Assembly: GCF_002964575.1 (NCBI RefSeq)
Contig: NZ_POQQ01000089.1
Span: forward strand, 62,001-126,000
Direction of reading: 5' to 3'
DNA length: 64,000 bases
Source: Streptococcus suis
GTDB taxonomy: Bacteria; Bacillota; Bacilli; Lactobacillales; Streptococcaceae
Part shown: positions 45,929 through 54,281 of the stretch, piece by piece
Layout: every line of letters begins with the position of its first letter
How positions within the stretch are numbered: position 1 is the stretch's first letter
Made by a program: the position numbers and the translations under genes
The notes under the pieces: generated by a model
What the model was told of the DNA's origin: nothing
The model's input: the letters and a program-made list of their open reading frames with translations, nothing else
Databases searched by the model: none

Positions 45929-46418
45929 AAATTATTTTGATACACCTAAGGTACCTTTGAAATACTATTTAGGTGATGTTTTCTATTTCAATCTTTTCTG
46001 GGGTCTAATACCATTTTTATTTGGAGAAATCAATGTAGGAACAATTTTATTTTTTGCTTATTTGATGTTATCAGTGTATACATTCTTCTGGTATTCGGAC
46101 TATCAACTCTTCAAATTTCCATATGATCCCAAGAAGATTTTTAGATATCGTCGCTCGATTTTTAGTAAGGATGGTATAAAAAATGTTACTGCAGAGAGTT
46201 TAGCTAGGGAACACCACTATACAATCAACGAAAATAAAATTTCTAGGGATTATACCGAGAATGTAAAGACCGTTGCTTTTGCATTTATTATTACATTTTT
46301 TGTCCGATATGCGCTAATTGCTAGTCAAGTACTTTTTTCTGTTATCAGACATCCTAAAACAATGAGAGAATATAAAGAGGCTGTACGCGTTCAGAGTGAA
46401 TATCTCAACAATCTATAG
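45903..46418 (+). CDS. Multi-spanning membrane protein, function unknown
   Basis: 171 residues. Hydrophobic segments at about 22-42, 45-65 and 118-140, with a cytosol-like basic N-terminus (KKITTFFKNYF) and a polar loop containing SLAREHHYTINENKISRDY. No conserved domain is recognised. TGGAG lies 8 bases before the ATG. It is the first gene after the G10-tract promoter and is followed after 9 bp by another small membrane-anchored protein, so the two form an operon whose expression may switch on and off. Confidence 0.75.
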   Translation: MKKITTFFKNYFDTPKVPLKYYLGDVFYFNLFWGLIPFLFGEINVGTILFFAYLMLSVYTFFWYSDYQLFKFPYDPKKIFRYRRSIFSKDGIKNVTAESLAREHHYTINENKISRDYTENVKTVAFAFIITFFVRYALIASQVLFSVIRHPKTMREYKEAVRVQSEYLNNL

Positions 46419-46427
46419 GAGTTATTT

Positions 46428-46763
46428 ATGGGCGATTTTGTAACTATTTTATTATTTGCTTCCGTCATTATTTTTAGATATTTCATTTACCCTAAGATGA
46501 AAAAGGCAAATGAAGAAAAGAGATGGGCAGAAGAGCAATCAAAATATAGGATTACAATTATTGACTTGATAAATGAGAAACAGAGTTTTGTTGGTACTAT
46601 TGATAGTTTTAATGATATCTACAACATAGTTTATGACTATAATCAAGCCCATGTTTTTTCTAGCCAAGAAGCTGCAAGTAAATATGCACATTCTATGGCA
46701 AGGAATGAAAATATCAGTATCCTAATTCTTGCAGGTTCAAATCCTGTCGAAAAAATTTGTTAG
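46428..46763 (+). CDS. Small membrane-anchored protein, function unknown
   Basis: 111 residues: an N-terminal helix at about 4-20 (FVTILLFASVIIFRYFIY), then a charged, probably coiled segment (KMKKANEEKRWAEEQSK) and a soluble C-terminal domain ending in SNPVEKIC. The domain contains FNDIYNIVYDYNQAHVFSS and looks like a small alpha/beta fold; I recognise no family. AGGAG precedes the ATG. Second gene of the operon under the G-tract promoter. The C-terminal Cys is notable but unexplained. Confidence 0.7.
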   Translation: MGDFVTILLFASVIIFRYFIYPKMKKANEEKRWAEEQSKYRITIIDLINEKQSFVGTIDSFNDIYNIVYDYNQAHVFSSQEAASKYAHSMARNENISILILAGSNPVEKIC

Positions 46764-46784
46764 AAATCAGGTCGCATGTAGTCA

Positions 46785-46876
46785 AACATTTACCTCGACA
46801 AATATGCCCAAAATATTAAACTTAAGATAAGTAGCTTTTCAAGCTTTGGAAATTTGCTACTATATTTGGAGGTTAT
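46785..46876 (+). repeat. Second copy of the promoter/leader module before the lipoprotein gene
   Basis: AACATTTACCTCGACAAATATG (46785-46806, shortened by one base class difference) matches 21 of 22 positions of 45766-45787 upstream of the G10 promoter. Here the -35 is TCGACA and there is no G run. The leader again has a hairpin (GTAGC near 46831 with GCTAC near 46856) followed by a TTTGGAG ribosome-binding site, like the leader of the 171-residue protein gene. Confidence 0.5.
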
Positions 46877-47899
46877 ATGAAAATGAAGAAATTTCTATTA
46901 CTTTTTTCTGTAGTGCTTTTGACTGCGTGTAAATCGGGTGAAGTGAAGCAAGAGACGGCTGTAAGTAGTCAATCAAGTTCACAAGCAACATCGAGTTCAA
47001 CAACTTCAAGTCAGTCGGAAACGAAGACGGTAGAGGTGGATTATTCTAGTTATCAAAAGGTTATCGACCGTTATCAGGCAAGTTTGGGATTGGAACTTTC
47101 AGCCCTAAATCGTGATGAGGTGAGTAGTCTTCTTTATGGGATTAAACAATATCCAACTGTTTATACTGGAGCATATTATGTCCAAAACGATTTTGATAAA
47201 GATGGTGTAGATGAATTAGCTCTTGCCTTATCGACGAGTTCTCAATTTGTCCTCATCGACCTATATACTGTAGGGAATGACGGACAGTTGATAAGACTGG
47301 TTGATCAGTTCCGTCAGCAAGGTCCAGAGATTGGTGAAAAAGTAACCCTGTGGCCACTTGAAGATGGAAGTTACTCTTTAGAAACGGCTGGTAGTTTTAG
47401 AAACTATAAATATGACTCTACTGCAGGTCAACTGACCCTACAGGCAGAAGGGGCGACCAATCCTTCATCTGCCACAGTTGTCGATTTAAGCACGCTTTCA
47501 TGGACTAAATTGGAAAAAGTTGTAGCAGTGCAAGAAAATACATCTGCACCTACTATTGATATGCAGGGGCTGTTAGCTGGTGATTTCTCAACTATTGCTG
47601 GAACTTGGGCAAATGCCAAAGGGACTGTCTTGGTTATTGATTCGTCTGGCAAGATCACTAATGAGGAAGATAGTGATCTAACCATTCGTGACATCGATTC
47701 AAATGGCATTGCAAGAGGGAGCCATCGTTTTGGTATGTACGGTGCCAGCCTACAAATTATTCCAGCTGGAGTTGCAATCGAATTTCCGACTACTGGGGAA
47801 ACAGATTTAAGTGATACGACTAAAAATAGATTATTCATCAGTCAGTACCTACCACCAGCGGAAGAAGTGGCGAACGAGGTTTATTATAAACAAGATTAA
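46877..47899 (+). CDS. Lipoprotein, function unknown
   Basis: 340 residues. Type II signal peptide with lipobox VLLTAC, lipidated Cys18, then a Ser/Thr/Gln linker to about residue 50. The mature part has an N-terminal region with YYVQNDFDKDGVDELALAL, reminiscent of an FG-GAP/EF-hand-like acidic loop, and a C-terminal domain with WTKLEKVV and GTWANAKGTVLVIDS, the latter resembling small streptococcal lipoprotein domains of unknown role. Strong GGAGG lies 6-7 bases before the ATG. Its upstream region is a partial duplicate of the G10 promoter region. Confidence 0.8.
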   Translation: MKMKKFLLLFSVVLLTACKSGEVKQETAVSSQSSSQATSSSTTSSQSETKTVEVDYSSYQKVIDRYQASLGLELSALNRDEVSSLLYGIKQYPTVYTGAYYVQNDFDKDGVDELALALSTSSQFVLIDLYTVGNDGQLIRLVDQFRQQGPEIGEKVTLWPLEDGSYSLETAGSFRNYKYDSTAGQLTLQAEGATNPSSATVVDLSTLSWTKLEKVVAVQENTSAPTIDMQGLLAGDFSTIAGTWANAKGTVLVIDSSGKITNEEDSDLTIRDIDSNGIARGSHRFGMYGASLQIIPAGVAIEFPTTGETDLSDTTKNRLFISQYLPPAEEVANEVYYKQD

Positions 47900-47908
47900 G
47901 TATTTATG

Positions 47909-47975
47909 GAAGTGAGGTAGGTTAACAATCCTATCTCCTTCTTTTTTTGCCTCCGATCTCCTTCTTTTTTTGCCT
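47909..47975 (+). terminator. Terminator and short direct repeat after the lipoprotein gene
   Basis: GAAGTGAGGTAGG pairs imperfectly with CCTATCTCCTTC, followed by seven T. The segment ATCTCCTTCTTTTTTTGCCT then occurs a second time immediately downstream, a 20-bp tandem duplication of the terminator's right arm. Confidence 0.7.
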
Positions 47976-48038
47976 TATTATTGAGAAAATACCCTCGTCA
48001 TGTTAAAATAAAAGGATAGAAAATCAAATGGAGAAGTC

Positions 48039-48557
48039 ATGAATTATTTTAACGTAGGAAAGATTGTCAATACCCAAGGCTTGCAAGGAGAAATGCGTGT
48101 TTTATCTGTGACCGATTTTGCAGAAGAACGCTTCAAAAAAGGGGCAAAATTGGCCTTGTTTAATGATAAAGACCAGTTTGTCATGGAAGTGGAAATTGCT
48201 AGTCACCGCAAGGCTAAGAATTTTGATGTTATCAAGTTTAAGGGCATGTATCATATCAACGATATTGAAAAGTACAAGGGCTTTAGTTTGAAAATCGCCG
48301 AGGAAAACTTGACCGATCTCGAAGACGGTGAGTTTTATTACCATGAGATTATCGGTTTGGATGTCTATGAGAATGATGTTCTGATTGGACAAATCAAGGA
48401 AATCTTGCAACCTGGTGCCAATGATGTTTGGGTTGTGAAAAGAAAAGGGAAGAAAGACCTGCTTTTACCCTATATTCCGCCTGTTGTCCTGAACATTGAT
48501 ATTCCAAATAATCGTGTCGATGTGGAACTGCTCGAGGGCCTAGACGATGAGAATTGA
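48039..48557 (+). CDS. rimM: Ribosome maturation factor RimM
   Basis: Binds ribosomal protein S19 and assists maturation of the 30S head. 172 residues: N-terminal barrel starting [20 protein letters not shown] and a C-terminal PRC-barrel with [12 protein letters not shown] and [24 protein letters not shown] precedes the start. It overlaps trmD by 11 bp. Confidence 0.95.
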   Translation: MNYFNVGKIVNTQGLQGEMRVLSVTDFAEERFKKGAKLALFNDKDQFVMEVEIASHRKAKNFDVIKFKGMYHINDIEKYKGFSLKIAEENLTDLEDGEFYYHEIIGLDVYENDVLIGQIKEILQPGANDVWVVKRKGKKDLLLPYIPPVVLNIDIPNNRVDVELLEGLDDEN

Positions 48558-49272
48558 TATTTTGACCCTGTTTCCAGAGATGTTTGCTCCGCTGGAGCAC
48601 TCTATTGTGGGCAAGGCGCGTGACAAGGGGTTACTGGAAATCAACTACCATAATTTTCGTGAAAAAGCCGAAAAAGCCCGCCATGTGGATGATGAGCCCT
48701 ACGGTGGAGGCCAAGGAATGCTGCTCCGTGCCCAGCCGATTTTTGACACCATGGATAGCATTGAACAAACCAAGCCACGTGTTATCTTGCTGGATCCTGC
48801 TGGTAAAACGTTTAACCAAGCCTATGCTGAAGAATTAGCTCAGGAAGACCAGTTGATTTTTATCTGTGGTCATTACGAGGGCTATGATGAGCGGATTAAG
48901 ACCTTGGTGACAGATGAGATTTCTCTCGGGGACTATGTTCTGACAGGGGGAGAGTTGGCTGCCATGACCATGATTGATGCTACCGTTCGTTTAATTCCTG
49001 AGGTTATTGGCAAGGAGGTCAGCCATACAGATGATAGTTTTTCATCTGGCTTGCTGGAATATCCGCAGTACACCCGCCCCTACGAATATCGGGGCATGGT
49101 CGTGCCAGATGTCCTCATGAGCGGACACCATGAAAATATCCGTAAATGGCGTTTGGAGGAAAGTCTACGCAAAACCTATCAACGTCGACCAGACTTGTTA
49201 GAAAACTACAATTTTACAGATGAAGAATTAGCTATTTTTGAAAAAATCAAGGCAGAAAGCACAGTTGATTAG
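48547..49272 (+). CDS. trmD: tRNA (guanine-N1-)-methyltransferase
   Basis: Methylates G37 of tRNAs with G36, preventing +1 frameshifts. 241 residues: SPOUT trefoil-knot domain with [12 protein letters not shown] and [14 protein letters not shown], followed by the C-terminal domain with [11 protein letters not shown]. Translationally coupled to rimM. Confidence 0.96.
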   Translation: MRIDILTLFPEMFAPLEHSIVGKARDKGLLEINYHNFREKAEKARHVDDEPYGGGQGMLLRAQPIFDTMDSIEQTKPRVILLDPAGKTFNQAYAEELAQEDQLIFICGHYEGYDERIKTLVTDEISLGDYVLTGGELAAMTMIDATVRLIPEVIGKEVSHTDDSFSSGLLEYPQYTRPYEYRGMVVPDVLMSGHHENIRKWRLEESLRKTYQRRPDLLENYNFTDEELAIFEKIKAESTVD

Positions 49273-49301
49273 ACTGTGTTTTCCTGTTCAAAGGAGAAGT
49301 C

Positions 49302-50369
49302 ATGAAACGCAAGGTATTTGAGAATTACAAACCTTATAAAATCCAACAAAAAGCCAGATTTGACTTGGGCAACAATGAAAATCGGATCATTGACTGGTCA
49401 TTTTTGCCAGAAAAAACCTTGGAGAGCTTGGAAGTTAGTCGCCTAAGTTTCTACGGGGATAATACCTATTCGGAACTGATTGAGAAATATGCGGCCTATC
49501 TTGGAGTAAGTCCTCAACAAGTGACAGTCGGAGTTGGCTCGGACCACCTTATTCATATGATCATTTCCACCTTTATGGAAAAGAATGACACTTTCTTGAC
49601 GGTCAATCCAGACTTTTTTATGTATGAAACCTATAATCACATGCATGGTAGCCAGTTTGAAGCCGTTGACCTGGTTGAAAAAGATGGAACCTTGGTTTTG
49701 CCTGTGGAGAGCCTGTTGGCGCGTGCAGAGGCAAGTAATGCCAAAATTCTCATGCTGTCTAATCCAAATAATCCGTCCTCTGTTGCCTATTCTATGGAAG
49801 ACTTGGAGCGGTTAGCACAATCATTTCAAGGTTTGCTGGTTATCGACGAGGCCTATATTGAGTTTGCCGATGTGACTAGCTTTATTAGTCGACTTGAACG
49901 ATATGACAATGTTTTGGTCTTACGCACACTTTCAAAGGCCTTTGGTCTAGCAGGCTTGCGGGTTGGTTTTGCAGTTGGAAGTGAGGAGTTAATTTACGAA
50001 CTAGACAAGGTTATTCCACCATTTAGCTTATCCAACTTAACCGCTCATATGGCAGCAGTAGCTTTGGCTTATAAAGACCAAGTTTTTCAAACGGTTGGAA
50101 CAATTACCAAACTCCGCCGAGAAATGATTGCATTTTTAGAAGAGTTAGAAGATTGTCAGGTACTGCCAAGTCAGGCGAGTTTTGTAACCTTCAAGGCACC
50201 ATGGGCAGAAGAGTTTCATCGACAAGCCTTGGCACAGGATTGGAACTTCAAATACTATCCAACGGGTAAATTGGCAGGCTACATTCGCCTATCTATTGGA
50301 AGACCAGAAGAGATGGCTATGGTTAAAGAGATGATCACATCAGTGATAGAAAATGGAACAATTTCATAA
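49302..50369 (+). CDS. Class I/II aminotransferase, HisC-like
   Basis: 355-residue fold-type I PLP enzyme resembling histidinol-phosphate aminotransferases: SNPNNPSSVAY near residue 150, LLVIDEAYIEFADV near 178 and the PLP Lys212 in LRTLSKAFGLAGLRVGFAVG. No other histidine genes are nearby, so it may act on aromatic or other amino acids, or belong to a different biosynthetic step. AAAGGAGAAG precedes the ATG. Alone between trmD and a terminator. Confidence 0.85.
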   Translation: MKRKVFENYKPYKIQQKARFDLGNNENRIIDWSFLPEKTLESLEVSRLSFYGDNTYSELIEKYAAYLGVSPQQVTVGVGSDHLIHMIISTFMEKNDTFLTVNPDFFMYETYNHMHGSQFEAVDLVEKDGTLVLPVESLLARAEASNAKILMLSNPNNPSSVAYSMEDLERLAQSFQGLLVIDEAYIEFADVTSFISRLERYDNVLVLRTLSKAFGLAGLRVGFAVGSEELIYELDKVIPPFSLSNLTAHMAAVALAYKDQVFQTVGTITKLRREMIAFLEELEDCQVLPSQASFVTFKAPWAEEFHRQALAQDWNFKYYPTGKLAGYIRLSIGRPEEMAMVKEMITSVIENGTIS

Positions 50370-50386
50370 GAGATTGTTCTTTTTTT
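50356..50386 (+). terminator. Terminator of the aminotransferase gene
   Basis: GAACAAT (50356-50362) pairs with ATTGTTC (50373-50379), followed by eight T; the stop codon lies in the loop. Confidence 0.8.
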
Positions 50387-50429
50387 TGAAGAAAATTGGC
50401 ATTTTTTGAAAGATTTTGCTAGAAAATGA

Positions 50430-50457
50430 TTGACAATGACATTTTTTAGTGTATAAT
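50430..50457 (+). promoter_or_regulatory. Promoter of the fructose operon
   Basis: TTGACA (50430-50435) and TATAAT (50452-50457) with 16-bp spacing. The predicted transcription start falls inside the adjacent cre site. Confidence 0.85.
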
Positions 50458-50463
50458 GGATTT

Positions 50464-50477
50464 TGTAAACGATTGCA
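50464..50477. promoter_or_regulatory. cre site of the fructose operon
   Basis: TGTAAACGATTGCA matches 13 of 14 positions of the CcpA consensus TGWAANCGNTNWCA. It covers the expected transcription start of fruR-fruK-fruA, the usual position for repression by glucose. Confidence 0.75.
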
Positions 50478-50484
50478 GGAGGTG

Positions 50485-51234
50485 TTGAACATTCTCAAAT
50501 CAGAACGCAAACAAGTCATTTTAGAACGCATTCAGGCTCAACAATTTGTCCGACTGGAAGAGTTAGTTGAAATTCTGGCAACATCTGAATCCACTGTTCG
50601 TAGGGATTTGGATGAGTTAGAAGATGAAGGTAAACTTCGAAGAGTGCATGGCGGAGCAGAAGCACCTGCCAATTTGCAACTGGAAGAGTCCATTCTGGAA
50701 AAATCTGTCAAAAACGTTCAAGAAAAACGAATGATTGCTGAACGGGCATCGCAGTTGATCATGGATGGCGATGTGATTTTTGTGGATGCAGGGACTACAA
50801 CAGGTGTCTTGATTGATTATCTTCAACAGGAAAATCTGACAGTCGTGACCAATTCCATTCATCATGCTGTGAAGTTGGTAGAACGCAAGATAAAGACCAT
50901 TATCATTGGTGGCTTTGTTAAGCAGTCTACGGATGCTTCGGTTGGTGCGATGGCATTGGAACAAATTCGACAGCTCAATTTTGATAAGGCGTTTCTGGGG
51001 ATGAATGGTATAGATAAAAACTATTTTACAACGCCAGATATTGAAGAAGCGACCATCAAACGTACCATTATAGACAATGCAAAAGAAAGCTTTGTTTTAG
51101 CAGATGCGTCAAAAATCGGTCATTTCTCCTTTGCAAAAGTTGCAGCAATTGAAAAAGCCAACATTATCTGTCAATCTTCGGAGAGCAGTTTGTTGGACAT
51201 CATCAAAGAGAAAACGAGGGTAATCGAGGTATGA
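50485..51234 (+). CDS. fruR: DeoR-family fructose operon repressor
   Basis: Represses fructose uptake genes and responds to fructose-1-phosphate. About 248 residues: N-terminal helix-turn-helix with LEELVEILATSESTVRRDLDEL, then RVHGGAEAP and a sugar-phosphate isomerase-like sensor domain (VFVDAGTTTGVLIDYL, FLGMNGID). The start is uncertain. TTG at 50485 lies only 2 bases after GGAGG; ATT at 50491 lies 8 bases after it and would give the (M)LKSERKQVI N-terminus typical of streptococcal FruR. A longer reading to the GTG at 50449 is excluded because it runs through the promoter -10. It overlaps fruK by 4 bp. Confidence 0.9.
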   Translation: MNILKSERKQVILERIQAQQFVRLEELVEILATSESTVRRDLDELEDEGKLRRVHGGAEAPANLQLEESILEKSVKNVQEKRMIAERASQLIMDGDVIFVDAGTTTGVLIDYLQQENLTVVTNSIHHAVKLVERKIKTIIIGGFVKQSTDASVGAMALEQIRQLNFDKAFLGMNGIDKNYFTTPDIEEATIKRTIIDNAKESFVLADASKIGHFSFAKVAAIEKANIICQSSESSLLDIIKEKTRVIEV

Positions 51235-52142
51235 TTTATACAGTTACGCTCAATCCAGCTATTGACTATATTGTACGTTTAGAACATGTCGAGACGGGCA
51301 GTGTCAATCGGATGGAGAGCGATGATAAATATGCCGGCGGTAAGGGAATTAACGTTAGCCGTGTCTTGAAGCGTTTGGGCTATCCAAACACAGCGACGGG
51401 TTTCCTTGGCGGATTTACTGGCCAGTTCATCAAGGATGGATTGGTTGCTGAAGGCATTGATACCGATTTTGTTCAGGTTGACCAAGATACACGGATTAAC
51501 GTGAAAATCAAGGCCGACCAAGAAACAGAAATTAACGGATTGGGACCGATTGTGACAGATACACAATTGGCTGAATTAGAAATGGTTTTAGCAGGTTTGA
51601 CCAAGGAAGACACCGTTGTCTTTGCGGGGTCTGCTCCAGCTAGTCTTGGAAATGAAGTCTACAATAGGCTGATTCCTGTGGCGAAAAAAGCAGGAGCGCA
51701 AGTTGTCTGTGACTTTGAAGGTCAGACACTTCTAGATTCACTTGCTCACCAGCCACTCTTGGTCAAGCCAAACAACCATGAACTTGAGGCAATCTTCAAC
51801 GTTGAGTTGAATGGCATTGCAGACATCGAGACCTACGCTAAGAAAATCTTAGACATGGGGGCTCAGAATGTCATCATTTCAATGGCAGGGGACGGAGCCT
51901 TGTTGGTTACTCCAACAGCCACCTACTTTGCTAAACCAATCAAGGGAACAGTGAAAAATTCTGTCGGAGCTGGAGATTCCATGGTGGCAGGTTTTACTGG
52001 CGAGTACGTTCGCTCACAAGACCCAATTGCAGCTCTCAAATGGGGAGTTGCTTGCGGTACGGCAACAGCCTTTTCAGACGATTTGGCAAGTATCGCATTT
52101 ATTAAGGAAACTTATGAAAAAGTTGAGGTAGAAACACTATGA
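51231..52142 (+). CDS. fruK: 1-phosphofructokinase
   Basis: Phosphorylates fructose-1-phosphate, the product of the fructose PTS, to fructose-1,6-bisphosphate. 303-residue PfkB-type kinase: YTVTLNPAIDYIV at the start, the GGKGINVSRVLKRLG motif near residue 38 and the catalytic GAGDSMVAGFTGEYV near residue 246. Start and stop overlap both neighbours by 4 bp. Confidence 0.95.
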   Translation: MIYTVTLNPAIDYIVRLEHVETGSVNRMESDDKYAGGKGINVSRVLKRLGYPNTATGFLGGFTGQFIKDGLVAEGIDTDFVQVDQDTRINVKIKADQETEINGLGPIVTDTQLAELEMVLAGLTKEDTVVFAGSAPASLGNEVYNRLIPVAKKAGAQVVCDFEGQTLLDSLAHQPLLVKPNNHELEAIFNVELNGIADIETYAKKILDMGAQNVIISMAGDGALLVTPTATYFAKPIKGTVKNSVGAGDSMVAGFTGEYVRSQDPIAALKWGVACGTATAFSDDLASIAFIKETYEKVEVETL

Positions 52143-54094
52143 AAATTCAAGACGTTTTGAGAAAAGATGTCATGTTGCTTGACTTGCAAGCGACAAGCAA
52201 GGAAGCTGTTATCGATGAAATGATTACTAGCTTGGTTGACAAAGGTTATGTGACTGATTTTGATGCTTTCAAAACAGGTATCCTAAACCGTGAAGCACAA
52301 ACGACAACAGGGCTTGGCGACGGTATCGCAATGCCACACGCTAAGAATGCTGCTGTAAAAGAAGCGACTGTTCTCTTTGCTAAATCAAACAAGGGTGTTG
52401 ACTATGCAAGTCTTGACGGTCAACCAACAGACTTGTTCTTCATGATTGCAGCTCCAGAAGGTGCTAACGACACCCACTTGGCTGCCCTTGCTGAATTGTC
52501 TAAATACTTGATGAAAGCTGGTTTTGCCGACAAACTTCGTGGTGTGTCTAGCACAGAAGAAGTCATTGCAGTCTTTGATACAGCTGAAGCAGCAGATAAA
52601 GCGGCTGAAGAAGTGGTTGTAGCTCCAAGTGGCGACCGTCCATTTATCGTTGCCGTTACAGCATGTACAACAGGTATTGCCCACACCTACATGGCAGAAG
52701 AAGCTCTTAAGAAGCAAGCTGCTGAGATGGGGGTTGATATCAAGGTTGAAACAAACGGTGCGTCTGGGGTTGGTAACAAACTAACCGTTGAAGACATTAA
52801 GAATGCAGCAGGTGTCATCATCGCAGCAGATAAGGCTGTTGACATGCCTCGTTTCAATGGTAAACCATTGGTGTCTCGTCCAGTTGCTGCTGGTATCAAA
52901 CAACCAGAAGAATTGATTAACATCATTTTGGACGGTAAAGCATCAGCCTATACAGCGACAGAAGGAGCAGCTACTGTGGAATCTTCAGAAAAACTCAGTT
53001 TTGGTAAAGCATTCTATAAACACTTGATGAGTGGTGTTTCTCAAATGTTGCCATTCGTTATCGGTGGCGGTATCTTGATTGCCCTTGCTTTCTTGTTTGA
53101 TAACTTGCTCGGTGTACCAAGTGACAGCCTTGGTAGTCTAGGTTCATACAACGAAATCGCAGCTATGTTCATGAAGATTGGTGGAGCAGCTTTTGGCTTC
53201 ATGTTGCCACTTCTTGCAGGTTACATTGCTTACTCAATCGCTGAAAAACCAGGTTTGGTTGCAGGTTTCGTAGCTGGTGCAATTGCTAGCAGCGGTCTTG
53301 CTTTCGGTAAAATCCCTTATGCAGCTGGTGGTGAAGAAACCCTTGCCCTTGCTGGTGTATCATCTGGTTTCTTGGGTGCCCTTGTAGGTGGTTTCCTTGC
53401 TGGTGGTGTAGTTCTTGTTCTTCGCAATGCTTTGCGTAACATGCCAAAATCACTTCAAGGTTTGAACGCGATCTTGCTCTTGCCACTTTTGGGAACAGCA
53501 ATCACTGGTTTCTTGATGTTCTTCGTTAACATCCCAATGGCAGCAATCAACACTGGTATGAACAACTTCCTTGCAGGTCTTGAAGGCAGCTCTGCTATTC
53601 TCCTTGGACTTGTCCTTGGCGGTATGATGGCAGTCGATATGGGTGGTCCAGTCAACAAGGCAGCTTATGTCTTCGGTACCGGTACGCTTGCAGCTACTGT
53701 TGCAGACGGTGGTTCTGTTGCCATGGCAGCAGTTATGGCTGGTGGTATGGTTCCGCCGTTGGCAGTATTCGTTGCAACTCTCTTGTTCAAGAACAAATTC
53801 ACACAAGAAGAGCGTAACTCAGGTTTGACAAACATCGTTATGGGTCTGTCATTCATCACTGAAGGTGCCATTCCATTTGGTGCTGCTGACCCAGCCCGTG
53901 CAATCCCAAGCTTTATCGCAGGTTCTGCTCTTGCAGGTGCCCTGGTAGGTTTGTCAGGTATCCAATTGATGGCTCCACACGGTGGAATCTTCGTTATCGC
54001 TTTGACTTCAAATCCATTACTTTACATCCTTTATGTATTGATCGGTGCAGTAGTTTCAGGTATTCTCTACGGAGCTCTTCGTCAAGCTAAATAA
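52139..54094 (+). CDS. fruA: Fructose PTS enzyme IIABC
   Basis: Imports and phosphorylates fructose to fructose-1-phosphate. 651 residues with three fused parts: IIA (1-150) with phospho-His67 in GIAMPHAKN; IIB (about 168-265) with phospho-Cys176 in VTACTTGIAHTYMAEE; and membrane IIC (about 290-650) with 8-10 helices and GAADPARAIPSFIAGSALAG near the C-terminus. Order IIA-IIB-IIC is usual for Firmicute FruA. Last gene of the operon. Confidence 0.95.
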   Translation: MKIQDVLRKDVMLLDLQATSKEAVIDEMITSLVDKGYVTDFDAFKTGILNREAQTTTGLGDGIAMPHAKNAAVKEATVLFAKSNKGVDYASLDGQPTDLFFMIAAPEGANDTHLAALAELSKYLMKAGFADKLRGVSSTEEVIAVFDTAEAADKAAEEVVVAPSGDRPFIVAVTACTTGIAHTYMAEEALKKQAAEMGVDIKVETNGASGVGNKLTVEDIKNAAGVIIAADKAVDMPRFNGKPLVSRPVAAGIKQPEELINIILDGKASAYTATEGAATVESSEKLSFGKAFYKHLMSGVSQMLPFVIGGGILIALAFLFDNLLGVPSDSLGSLGSYNEIAAMFMKIGGAAFGFMLPLLAGYIAYSIAEKPGLVAGFVAGAIASSGLAFGKIPYAAGGEETLALAGVSSGFLGALVGGFLAGGVVLVLRNALRNMPKSLQGLNAILLLPLLGTAITGFLMFFVNIPMAAINTGMNNFLAGLEGSSAILLGLVLGGMMAVDMGGPVNKAAYVFGTGTLAATVADGGSVAMAAVMAGGMVPPLAVFVATLLFKNKFTQEERNSGLTNIVMGLSFITEGAIPFGAADPARAIPSFIAGSALAGALVGLSGIQLMAPHGGIFVIALTSNPLLYILYVLIGAVVSGILYGALRQAK

Positions 54095-54100
54095 GATTAA

Positions 54101-54127
54101 AACCTTGTCTTCGGGCAAGGTTTTTTA
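54101..54127 (+). terminator. Terminator of the fructose operon
   Basis: AACCTTG-TCTTCGGG-CAAGGTT followed by TTTTT. Confidence 0.85.
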
Positions 54128-54238
54128 TCTGGAAAATGCTGTATTTAGATTAAAATATAAATAATTATGTAAAGAACGTCGCATATAGTATATTGAAATA
54201 TTTTATTCGTTTTTCAACAGTTTATTATTAGAAAAATA

Positions 54239-54247
54239 TGCTATACT
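54239..54247 (+). promoter_or_regulatory. Extended -10 promoter of the M26 protease gene
   Basis: TGCTATACT, 34 bp before the start codon; no clear -35 at the right distance. The 120 bp upstream are strongly AT-rich, with nothing else recognisable. Confidence 0.45.
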
Positions 54248-54281
54248 TTTAAGTAAGAAGAAACAAACGAAGGAGCTTCAT

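Noticed and set aside
50449-50484. Longer fruR N-terminus starting at GTG 50449
   Set aside because: This codon lies just before and runs through the promoter -10, so it would not be on the transcript.
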